The notes beneath the pieces were generated by a model. It searched no databases, was not told the DNA's origin, and saw only the letters and a program-made list of their open reading frames with translations. Shown here piece by piece: positions 38,901 to 46,192 of a stretch of 64,000 bases of DNA (positions are counted from its first letter, which is position 1; every line of letters begins with the position of its first letter). Source of the stretch: Serratia fonticola (GTDB taxonomy: Bacteria > Pseudomonadota > Gammaproteobacteria > Enterobacterales > Enterobacteriaceae); the NCBI RefSeq assembly GCF_001006005.1, contig NZ_CP011254.1, forward strand, positions 992,001 through 1,056,000. The letters run 5' to 3'. The position numbers were made by a program, and so were the translations under genes.

Positions 38901-39553
38901 TGCGCTGGCTCCATCAGGCCACGCAGCATGTCGCCATAAAGTTGGTAGACCACTTTGGCAGTATGTATAATCGCGGCACGATCTTCACTTTTTTCCACCT
39001 GGTCCATTAATGATGCAAAAAAGGCCAGATGTTCTTTGTCCAATTCACCATGCGAGCTGAGATAACTCATGGCTTTCTCTGGTAATCCCAGGCCCTGTTT
39101 GAGCTGTTCGGCAACGGTAGTAGCAATGGCGACGCTGGTGCCCTCAAGGACATGCACCATACCGAAAATACCCATAGGGTTGAGGCGAGATATGTGATCG
39201 TAGAGGAACGCAATCATCAACTCGATTGCCAATACCGGCTGACCATGACGAACCGCTTCGGCATCCCCGCCACACGTCCTGATATCATTTAATATCCATT
39301 CCTGATGGCCATACTCTTCATCAATGTATTCGGCAATGGCTCCGCGAACCCATTCATATTCTGAGTTCATCCGGCCACCGGCAGTCATCAATAAAGGCAC
39401 GGTATGGCTGACATGATAAAAAGCCTGTGTCAAAAAGGCGATATACATTGCGGCATTAATATTCCCGCAGCGGCAAGCCTCTATGACCGGGGCGGAAAGG
39501 AGTTTCTCTCTGTCCACCGCCGTCTCTCGCTGTAACAATTGATAAAAACTCAT
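38897..39553 (-). CDS. Haem-oxygenase-like diiron protein, TenA/UndA-type (operon gene 3)
   Basis: 218 residues, all-helical. Candidate diiron ligands are E79/E80 and H83 in EYIDEEYGHQEW, E137 in VHVLEGTS, and D172 and H175 in LDKEHLAFF, with H47 or H50 on the first helix (AFYHVSH). This is the E...H...E...DxxH pattern of HDO enzymes, which perform N-oxygenation, desaturation or C-C cleavage on small substrates and fatty acids. It lacks the cysteine expected of a thiaminase TenA. The reaction here is unknown. Confidence 0.65.
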   Translation of the reverse strand: MSFYQLLQRETAVDREKLLSAPVIEACRCGNINAAMYIAFLTQAFYHVSHTVPLLMTAGGRMNSEYEWVRGAIAEYIDEEYGHQEWILNDIRTCGGDAEAVRHGQPVLAIELMIAFLYDHISRLNPMGIFGMVHVLEGTSVAIATTVAEQLKQGLGLPEKAMSYLSSHGELDKEHLAFFASLMDQVEKSEDRAAIIHTAKVVYQLYGDMLRGLMEPAQ

Positions 39554-40989
39554 GTGATATCTCCCGCGATTAACTGATGAATACGTGTGTGATAGGTGGA
39601 CAAAATCTGCTGTCTTTTCGGGCGCCCATTGGTGGTTAATAAACCGTTTTCAACCGTTAACTGTGCCAAAAAATAATGATGGATCCGTGCATAATCAGGT
39701 AACCGTCCATTAAGTTGAGATAGCTGATCGGCAAGGCTACTTTCATAACCGGGTGTCACTTGGATCAGCGCAACATTTGCGGATAAGCCATCACCAAAGA
39801 TGACCATGCGGGATATTGCCGGAAAAAGCTGAGCTTCCGCCTCGATCCATTCCGGTGAAAAATTTCGACCAAAGGCGGTGATCTGAATATTCTTTTTGCG
39901 GCCGGTGATATGAAGAAAACCTTGGGCATCAAAATGACCGAGATCGCCGGTTGCCACCGGGGATCTTGCAACAGGTTCCCCCAGATATCCCAGCATTGTG
40001 GCGCCAGAAATCAAGATCTCCCCATCCGGAGCAATGGTTATCTGGCAGTGCGGTAACGGTTCACCCACCGAGCCAGGCAATGCATGCCTTGGCGCATTGA
40101 GGGCAACAACCGAGCCGCATTCTGATAAGCCATACCCTTCAAAAACCGGCAAACCCAATTGATGCGATTTAACCACTAAATCCGCAGCAACCTTTCCCCC
40201 GCCGACGGCGACAAAACGTAGGCTCTCCACCAACCCTGGGTTATGGGTGCACATCATAACGAATAAACGCAGCAGTTCAGGCACCAATACCAAGCTGTGC
40301 GGCCGCCATTGTGTAATAGCTTGGGCAAGGATCTGAGCAGAGAACTGGCTAGATCCTGTCAACCCCACTTCAGCCAGCGAGGGGATACGGCTACATGCGC
40401 CACTGAGCAACGGAACATACAGCCCGGTAATGTTTTCAAGCAAAGTAGACAGTGGCAGCAATGTCAGATGCTGCTGTATGTTTGCCGCAGCAACCCGCTC
40501 GGCAAGCGCCAGGCTGACTTGCATCAAGTGCTCCTGACTCAAACATACCCCTTTGGGATGCCCGGTTGTCCCTGATGTATAGGTGATCTTGGCCGTATTG
40601 GCGGGCAATTCAGCAACAGATAGTGGCTGCCGGCGTTGCAAAGAGTAATCAAGGAAGGGGGTCGTTATCCACCCTTGCCGGGCAGGCCCAATCAAGGCAT
40701 CGGCACCGCTACTTTCCAGCAACCAGTCTTGTTGTTCAGCACTGAAAAAAACGGGGACCGGTATGATGACAATATTGGCTAACAGGCAAGCCAGATCGAT
40801 CATGGCCCACTCCAGGCCATTATTCAAAAACAGGGCCAGCCGCGATATTTTCTCATTACTGAGTTGCTCGGCCAGAGAAGTGGTTTGTCGCAATAAATCG
40901 GCGTAGCTGATGCTCTGCTGACTATCACATAACGCAGGGCGAGAGCCGTCTGTGGCCGCAATGTGTTCAATACGCTCAAAAAGGATCAT
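39550..40989 (-). CDS. AMP-dependent acyl ligase (operon gene 2)
   Basis: 479 residues, adenylate-forming superfamily. The P-loop is ITYTSGTTGHPKG at 135-147. FEGYGLSECGSVVALNAP holds the A5 motif, GDLGHFDAQGFLHITGRKKN the A7-A8 hinge, and NGRPKRQQIL near 460 the C-terminal lysine (A10). It is shorter than typical FadD (about 560). It should activate a carboxylic acid, probably a fatty acid, as acyl-AMP and pass it to CoA or to another acceptor. Four-base overlaps with genes 1 and 3. Confidence 0.85.
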   Translation of the reverse strand: MILFERIEHIAATDGSRPALCDSQQSISYADLLRQTTSLAEQLSNEKISRLALFLNNGLEWAMIDLACLLANIVIIPVPVFFSAEQQDWLLESSGADALIGPARQGWITTPFLDYSLQRRQPLSVAELPANTAKITYTSGTTGHPKGVCLSQEHLMQVSLALAERVAAANIQQHLTLLPLSTLLENITGLYVPLLSGACSRIPSLAEVGLTGSSQFSAQILAQAITQWRPHSLVLVPELLRLFVMMCTHNPGLVESLRFVAVGGGKVAADLVVKSHQLGLPVFEGYGLSECGSVVALNAPRHALPGSVGEPLPHCQITIAPDGEILISGATMLGYLGEPVARSPVATGDLGHFDAQGFLHITGRKKNIQITAFGRNFSPEWIEAEAQLFPAISRMVIFGDGLSANVALIQVTPGYESSLADQLSQLNGRLPDYARIHHYFLAQLTVENGLLTTNGRPKRQQILSTYHTRIHQLIAGDIT

Positions 40990-41630
40990 AGCTGCACGCT
41001 CATTTGCACGGGAAAGATATCCGGCATGGGGCCAAACAATGAAAGCAATAAACTGGTTTCACTCAGAATTTGGCGGCCCTGTTTAAGATCGCCAACCATG
41101 ACACAGGGCTGCCCCTGATAATATTCTCCCCAGGCCAGGGCATCCTCACCCATTCGATCCGGCAATGCGGGGGCCAGCTCCAGAGGGGTTAGGTGCAACC
41201 GGTGGAAGATATTTCTCAACTTTTTGGTCCCGGTAAATGCCACATAGTCGAGTTGGTTTTCGTAGAGTAGCCGGCAAATTGCCGCAAACATGATCCGGGC
41301 ATTTCCGGATTCAGAGCAGGCAAAGTTTCCTATTTCAACCAGGCGGTTACGTGGCAAGATGGTCCCCGTCTGTGCGGCAACCACCTCTTCAATAGGCGCA
41401 TCCAGATAACGCTCAAGGTACAGTGGCGCGTTGTCAGCGCGGTTCAGACCACAGGCACCAACCAGAACGCCATCAGCGCGGTACATACCTAACAGATAAG
41501 GCAGGAAGTGAGGAATGAGCGCATTAAACTGCCGACCATATTCGTGCTGTATATAAGCCTGTAATAAGGCCCTATGCTCATGGTTCTCAGCAAATAACAA
41601 CTGGTACGGTGCCTGGATATGCATACTCAT
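40986..41630 (-). CDS. Thermostable-hemolysin (delta-VPH) family protein, GNAT/LuxI-like (operon gene 1)
   Basis: 214 residues from MSMHIQAPYQ. The family markers are visible: LGMYRADGVLVGACGLNRAD (about 47-66), LYLERYLDAPIEE, the RLVEIGNFACSESG block at 96-108 and VAFTGTKKLRNIFHRL (130-145). Although named after a Vibrio hemolysin, the E-I-G-N core and fold pattern resemble LuxI/GNAT acyltransferases, and there is no signal peptide or pore segment. As the first gene of a coupled operon beginning with an acyl ligase partner, an acyl-transfer enzyme is more plausible than a toxin; this is inference. Confidence 0.7.
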   Translation of the reverse strand: MSMHIQAPYQLLFAENHEHRALLQAYIQHEYGRQFNALIPHFLPYLLGMYRADGVLVGACGLNRADNAPLYLERYLDAPIEEVVAAQTGTILPRNRLVEIGNFACSESGNARIMFAAICRLLYENQLDYVAFTGTKKLRNIFHRLHLTPLELAPALPDRMGEDALAWGEYYQGQPCVMVGDLKQGRQILSETSLLLSLFGPMPDIFPVQMSVQL

Positions 41631-41674
41631 AATCGCGCCCCTCTGACTGATAATGAGCAGTGTAGCGATATAAG

Positions 41675-41691
41675 CTTAAGAAAGAGTTAAG
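41675..41691 (-). promoter_or_regulatory. Possible PmrA/QseB-type box upstream of the five-gene operon
   Basis: On the minus strand CTTAAC-TCTTT-CTTAAG gives two half-sites with an 11-bp period, the pattern of PmrA/BasR-like response regulators. It lies 45-61 bases before the start codon; a CATTAT 20 bases further on could be the -10. It also forms an inverted repeat, so another factor is possible. Confidence 0.35.
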
Positions 41692-41796
41692 GCGAGAGAG
41701 CACAGAACCCTATTTAAAACTCAAGGCCATCAAGCAACCTGGCTGCTTTATCCACTATTTCCCTTCACCGTTAACCTCAGGTAGTATCACCACAAG

Positions 41797-41812
41797 CTGT
41801 ATAAAAAAACAG
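41797..41812 (+). promoter_or_regulatory. LexA (SOS) box upstream of qnr
   Basis: CTGTATAAAAAAACAG matches the CTG-N10-CAG consensus with CTGT/ACAG arms and lies 8 bases before the start codon. The same 16-mer type is known ahead of qnrB genes. Confidence 0.9.
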
Positions 41813-41820
41813 GTAACGAC

Positions 41821-42474
41821 ATGCAACCCTTACTGCTGCAATCCGCCAAGATTTCCCGCGATCAATTCCGTGGTGAAACCATCACCAACGGCAAGTTTCT
41901 GAACTGCGATTTCTCCGGCATCGATCTGACCGATACCCAGTTTATCGGCTGCGTTTTCTATGACGAAGAGACCCAGCTCGGCTGCAACTTCAGCCGCGCG
42001 GTGTTGAAAGATGCCAGCTTTAAAAGCTGCGATCTCTCGCTGGCCGATTTCAGAAATACCCAGGCCCTCGGCCTGGAGATCCGCGAATGCAAGGCACAGG
42101 GGGCCGATTTTCGTGGCGCCAGCTTTATGAACATGATTTCGCAGCGCAGCTATTTTTGCAGCGCCTTTATCATCAAAAGCAATCTGAGCTACAGCAATTT
42201 CTCCAAGCTGGTGCTGGAGAAATGTGAGCTGTGGGAAAACCGCTGGAGTGGCGCTAACGTGTTGGGTGCCAGCTTTATTGGCTCCGATCTGTCCGGCGGG
42301 GAGTTCAATCAGTTTGACTGGCGGGCCGCCATCTTCAACCACTGCAATCTGACCGGCGCAGAGCTGGGGGAGATGGATATCCGCCAGGTTGATCTGGAGG
42401 GGGTACAGTTGGATAGCCAGCAAGTCGTTGGGCTAATCGATCGGCTGGGGATAATCCTGGTCAGTGACTCCTGA
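41821..42474 (+). CDS. qnr: Chromosomal Qnr-family pentapeptide-repeat protein
   Basis: 217 residues of pentapeptide repeats throughout (A/C-[D/N]-[L/F]-x-x), for example CDFSGIDLTDTQFIGCVFYD and CDLSLADFRNTQALG, with KCELWENRWSGANVLGASF and GSDLSGGEFNQFDWRAA near-identical to QnrB as remembered. The loop-forming breaks and the C-terminal dimer helix (QQVVGLIDRLGIILV) are present. Qnr proteins mimic DNA and protect gyrase and topoisomerase IV from quinolones. Expression should be SOS-inducible through the LexA box. It is a chromosomal SmaQnr-type homologue rather than a plasmid allele; no mobile element flanks it. Confidence 0.93.
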   Translation: MQPLLLQSAKISRDQFRGETITNGKFLNCDFSGIDLTDTQFIGCVFYDEETQLGCNFSRAVLKDASFKSCDLSLADFRNTQALGLEIRECKAQGADFRGASFMNMISQRSYFCSAFIIKSNLSYSNFSKLVLEKCELWENRWSGANVLGASFIGSDLSGGEFNQFDWRAAIFNHCNLTGAELGEMDIRQVDLEGVQLDSQQVVGLIDRLGIILVSDS

Positions 42475-42593
42475 TTGCCAGCCGCCATCACAGTGCCTAA
42501 TACGCCATTAAGATTAATCATCGGCCATCGCCTTGATTTTATTGCGCCGTTCGCCAATGATTCCAAATACTTTTTCCATCCTCAAGGATCTGT

Positions 42594-43229
42594 ATGAACC
42601 CATCGGCCACTGTTCTCTACACTGATAGCGACTTTTTCAGCCCCTATGCCATGTCGACCTTCGTGGCGCTCACGGAGAAAGGCATGCCGTTTACCGTCAA
42701 GCCGGTGGATCTTTCACTGGGGGAACAGCAAAGCCAGGCCTACGGCAGCCTGTCGTTAACGCTGCGGGTACCGACGTTGGTGATGGGCAGCTTCCAGCTT
42801 TCCGAGTCTTCCGCCATTGAGGAATATTTGGAAGAACTCCACCCAGCCCATCCGCTCTACCCGCGTGACATCAAACAGCGAGCCAAAGCCCGTGAGATCC
42901 AGGCATGGTTGCGTAGCGATCTGTTGCCGCTGCGGGCCGAACGCCCAACCGAGGTGATTTTCAGCGCGGTCAAATTTTCCCCATTGAGTGCGGATGCCCA
43001 ACGGGCAGCCAACAAACTGCTGACCGCGGCGCAAAAGTTGCTGAGCCACGGCCAGGATCATCTGTTCCACGAATGGTGCATCGCCGATACCGATCTGGCG
43101 CTGATGCTCAACCGGCTAGTGATACATGGCGATCAGGTGCCGGAGCCGCTGCGCCACTATGCACAAAAACAGTGGCAGCGCCCATCAGTGCAGGCGTGGT
43201 TGGCATTACCAGAGAAAATGCGGAGCTAA
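42594..43229 (+). CDS. yfcF: Glutathione S-transferase YfcF
   Basis: 211 residues (E. coli 214). The thioredoxin-like N-terminal domain (about 1-82) begins LYTDSDFFSPYAMSTFVAL and has the glutathione-binding VPTLVMGSFQLSESSAIEEY. The helical C-terminal domain includes EWCIADTDLALMLNRL. The E. coli protein has GST and some peroxidase activity and protects against oxidants. CAAGGATCTGT precedes the ATG. Confidence 0.9.
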   Translation: MNPSATVLYTDSDFFSPYAMSTFVALTEKGMPFTVKPVDLSLGEQQSQAYGSLSLTLRVPTLVMGSFQLSESSAIEEYLEELHPAHPLYPRDIKQRAKAREIQAWLRSDLLPLRAERPTEVIFSAVKFSPLSADAQRAANKLLTAAQKLLSHGQDHLFHEWCIADTDLALMLNRLVIHGDQVPEPLRHYAQKQWQRPSVQAWLALPEKMRS

Positions 43230-43236
43230 AAAAACC

Positions 43237-43254
43237 GGCGGCCACGACGCCGCC
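43237..43254 (+). terminator. Terminator candidate of yfcF
   Basis: GGCGGC-CACGAC-GCCGCC directly after the stop, with only a weak T tract. Confidence 0.5.
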
Positions 43255-43293
43255 GTTCTCAACGGTGAGAAACATCACTTCTTGCTCGGAGGA

Positions 43294-43326
43294 AACGCTC
43301 CCCAGCGTAGGCCAGCGGGGAGCGTT
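43294..43326 (-). terminator. Terminator of gabD
   Basis: AACGCTCCCC (43294-43303) and GGGGAGCGTT (43317-43326) form a perfect 10-bp stem 14 bases past the gabD stop. Confidence 0.75.
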
Positions 43327-43339
43327 CAAGTCTTGAGGG

Positions 43340-44794
43340 TTAACAGCTCACGTCAATACACAGATATTTCAGTTCCAGATACTCTTCAATGCCGTAGCGA
43401 GAGCCTTCGCGACCCAGCCCGGACTGTTTGATACCGCCGAAAGGCGCCACCTCGTTGGAGATCAAACCGGTATTGATGCCCACCATGCCGTATTCCAACG
43501 CCTCCGGCACCCGCCATTGACGAGCAGCGTTTTGCGTAAACAGGTAAGCAGCCAGACCAAATTCGGTATCATTGGCCATCGCGATAGCTTCCGCTTCGTC
43601 ATGGAAACGGAACAGCGGCGCCACCGGGCCAAAGGTTTCTTCTTTGGCAAAGCGCATCTGCTGGGTCACACCGGTAACCACCGTTGGCTGGAAGAAGGTA
43701 CGGCCCAGCGCATGCGGCTGCCCGCCGGTGGCGATCTGCGCCCCTTTGATCAGCGCATCATCAATGTGGCTCTGCACTTTCTCTATCGCGGCCTCATCGA
43801 TCAGCGGCCCCTGCGTTGTCCCTTCCTGTGTGCCATCACCGACTTTCAGTTGCTCAACCGCGGCCACCAGCTTATCCACCAGGCGATCGTAGATACCGTC
43901 CTGAACGTAGATGCGGTTGGCGCAAACGCAGGTCTGCCCGCTGTTGCGGAATTTGGAGGCCATGATCCCGGCGACGGCCGCGTCCAGATTCGCGTCGTCA
44001 AACACGATCACCGGCGCGTTGCCGCCCAGTTCCAACGAAAGCTTTTTAATGGTTGGCGCACATTGGGCCATCAGGATGCGCCCAACTTCGGTCGATCCGG
44101 TAAAGCTCAGCTTGCGCACTACCGGGCTATCGCACAGCACTTTACCCACCTGTGCCGCTTCGCCGGTTACCACCTGCAATACGCCTGCGGGAATACCGGC
44201 ATCCTGCGCCAGTTTGGCCAATGCCAATGCGGTCAGCGGCGTTTGCTCAGCCGGTTTGACGATCATGGTGCAGCCTGCGGCCAGCGCAGGTGCTGCCTTA
44301 CGGGTGATCATCGCTGCCGGGAAGTTCCACGGCGTGATCGCCGCACAGACGCCGATTGGCTGTTTCACCACGACCAGACGTTGTGAAGCCTGTGGTGCCT
44401 GTAATACGGCACCGTCTACACGCTTGGCTTCCTCGGCGAACCAGGTAATAAACGAGGCGGCATAGGCCACTTCGCCACGCGCTTCCGCCAGCGATTTACC
44501 CTGCTCAGCGGTCATCAGCTGCGCCAGATCTTCCTGAGCCGCCATGATTTTATCGGCCCAGGCCAGCAGCAATACGGAACGCTGCTTGGCGGTCTGTTGC
44601 TTCCAGCCGATTTGTGCCTGCTGCGCAGCGTTAATTGCCTGCTGAGTTTCCTCTGCACTCACCAAAGGCACCGTTGTCAGCTCCACACCGTTGGCCGGGT
44701 TGATCACGGCTTCACGTTTGCCGCTGCGCGCATCGCACCACTCGCCGTTAATCAAGCATTGGCTACGCAGCAGATCGGGATTTTGCAGTTTCAT
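43340..44794 (-). CDS. gabD: Succinate-semialdehyde dehydrogenase (NADP+) GabD
   Basis: 484 residues, aldehyde dehydrogenase superfamily. It oxidises succinic semialdehyde to succinate, the second step of GABA breakdown. Visible: PWNFPAAMITRKAAPALAAG (cofactor), SFTGSTEVGR, catalytic glutamate in LELGGNAPVIVF (about 252-263) and nucleophilic cysteine in NSGQTCVCANR (about 283-293). It follows gabT by 12 bases, so the two form an operon. Confidence 0.94.
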   Translation of the reverse strand: MKLQNPDLLRSQCLINGEWCDARSGKREAVINPANGVELTTVPLVSAEETQQAINAAQQAQIGWKQQTAKQRSVLLLAWADKIMAAQEDLAQLMTAEQGKSLAEARGEVAYAASFITWFAEEAKRVDGAVLQAPQASQRLVVVKQPIGVCAAITPWNFPAAMITRKAAPALAAGCTMIVKPAEQTPLTALALAKLAQDAGIPAGVLQVVTGEAAQVGKVLCDSPVVRKLSFTGSTEVGRILMAQCAPTIKKLSLELGGNAPVIVFDDANLDAAVAGIMASKFRNSGQTCVCANRIYVQDGIYDRLVDKLVAAVEQLKVGDGTQEGTTQGPLIDEAAIEKVQSHIDDALIKGAQIATGGQPHALGRTFFQPTVVTGVTQQMRFAKEETFGPVAPLFRFHDEAEAIAMANDTEFGLAAYLFTQNAARQWRVPEALEYGMVGINTGLISNEVAPFGGIKQSGLGREGSRYGIEEYLELKYLCIDVSC

Positions 44795-44806
44795 GGATAT
44801 TGCTCC

Positions 44807-46072
44807 TTATTGGGCCAGCGCGCGGGAAAGGATTGCCAGCGCCTGGTTAAACTGGGCATCAGGAATGGTCAGCGGGTACAGGAAACGGATCACGTTACCG
44901 TTCACCCCACAGCTGAGTAGCAACAGTCCTTCTTCCTGGGCTTTTTGCTGTACCTGACGGGTAAACTCCGGCGACGGTTTACCGGTTGCCGGGTCGTTGA
45001 ACTCTACTGCCACCATGGAACCCAGCGCGCGAATATCCACAATCGCCGGGCAGTGGCTACGTGCCTGTTGCAGCACTTCCACCAAATGTTGCCCCAAACG
45101 CTGAGAGCGTTGGCACAGCTGCTCTTCTTCAATTACGTCCAATACCGCCAACGCGGCAGCAACGGCTAATGGGTTACCGGCGTAGGTACCGCCAAGGCCG
45201 CCGGGGGCTGGGGCATCCATCACTTCAGCACGGCCCGCCACGGCAGACAGCGGCATACCGCCAGCCAGGCTCTTCGCCATGGTGATCAGGTCCGGTTTCA
45301 CCGCATAGTGGTCCATCGCAAACAGCTTGCCGGTACGGGCAAAGCCAGTTTGCACCTCATCGGCGATCAACAGGATACCGTGTTGGTCACACAGCGTACG
45401 CAGCGCCTGCATGAATTCTGCCGGAGCCACGTTAAAGCCCCCTTCACCCTGCACCGGCTCCAGTACGATCGCGGCAACCTGCTTGGGATCGATATCGGCC
45501 TTAAAGATGCGTTCCAGGCTGTTCATGGCATCTTCGGTGCTGACACCATATAACGCATTCGGATACTGGCCGTGGAAAACGGAGCCAGGGAACGGGCCAA
45601 AGCCCAGCTTGTAAGGGGCCACTTTACCCGTCAGCGCCATGGTCATATAGGTACGGCCATGGAATCCGCCGCCGAAGGTGATCAGGCCTGGACGCCCTGT
45701 GTATGCGCGGGCGATCTTCACCGCATTTTCTACCGCTTCTGCACCGGTGGTGAAGAAGGCGGTTTTACAGGTGCCTTCGATTGGAGCGCGTTGGTTGATG
45801 CGCTCTGCCAGCGAAATATAGCTTTCATAAGGAACGATCTGGTATGCCGTATGGGTAAACGCCTGGAGCTGCTTTTCAATGGCGGCGATCACCTTGGGAT
45901 GACGGTGGCCGGTATTAAGCACCGCAATGCCCGAGGCAAAGTCGATCACCTCATTGCCTTCCACATCCCACAGGGTGGCATTTTCTGCACGCTCGGCGTA
46001 AAAACCACACATCACGCCAATCCCTCTTGGGGTAGCGGCCAGACGACGTTGATTCAGTTCTGCGTTTTTCAT
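44807..46072 (-). CDS. gabT: 4-aminobutyrate-2-oxoglutarate aminotransferase GabT
   Basis: 421 residues, class III PLP aminotransferase. It moves the amino group of GABA to 2-oxoglutarate. FFTTGAEAVENAVKIAR (about 107-123) binds PLP phosphate, LIADEVQTGFARTG holds the pyridine-contacting aspartate, and DLITMAKSLAGG contains the Schiff-base lysine (about 268). First gene of gabTD, divergent from a MocR-type regulator with a 120-base spacer, where regulation should occur. Confidence 0.94.
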   Translation of the reverse strand: MKNAELNQRRLAATPRGIGVMCGFYAERAENATLWDVEGNEVIDFASGIAVLNTGHRHPKVIAAIEKQLQAFTHTAYQIVPYESYISLAERINQRAPIEGTCKTAFFTTGAEAVENAVKIARAYTGRPGLITFGGGFHGRTYMTMALTGKVAPYKLGFGPFPGSVFHGQYPNALYGVSTEDAMNSLERIFKADIDPKQVAAIVLEPVQGEGGFNVAPAEFMQALRTLCDQHGILLIADEVQTGFARTGKLFAMDHYAVKPDLITMAKSLAGGMPLSAVAGRAEVMDAPAPGGLGGTYAGNPLAVAAALAVLDVIEEEQLCQRSQRLGQHLVEVLQQARSHCPAIVDIRALGSMVAVEFNDPATGKPSPEFTRQVQQKAQEEGLLLLSCGVNGNVIRFLYPLTIPDAQFNQALAILSRALAQ

Positions 46073-46153
46073 GCTGTTCTCTCCGGGCGGGACCAGTTAT
46101 CGGTTTTGTTCACAAACGTGAAACATTGCGTTTATTTACACCTGATGTGGCCC

Positions 46154-46159
46154 TATAAT
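46154..46159 (+). promoter_or_regulatory. -10 element for the MocR regulator
   Basis: TATAAT 34 bases before the TTG start in the gabT/regulator divergent spacer; the best -35 at 17 bp is TTTATT. MocR binding sites probably overlap, but no clear direct repeat could be fixed by eye. Confidence 0.5.
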
Positions 46160-46192
46160 CGAGTGCCAGTTACGATTAATTGAGGGATCCAA

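Noticed and set aside
41830..42423. 197-codon minus-strand frame opposite qnr
   Set aside because: Shadow produced by the regular pentapeptide repeats; no family resemblance.
43517..44386. 289-codon plus-strand frame opposite gabD
   Set aside because: Shadow of GabD; no ribosome site, cysteine/arginine/histidine-biased text.
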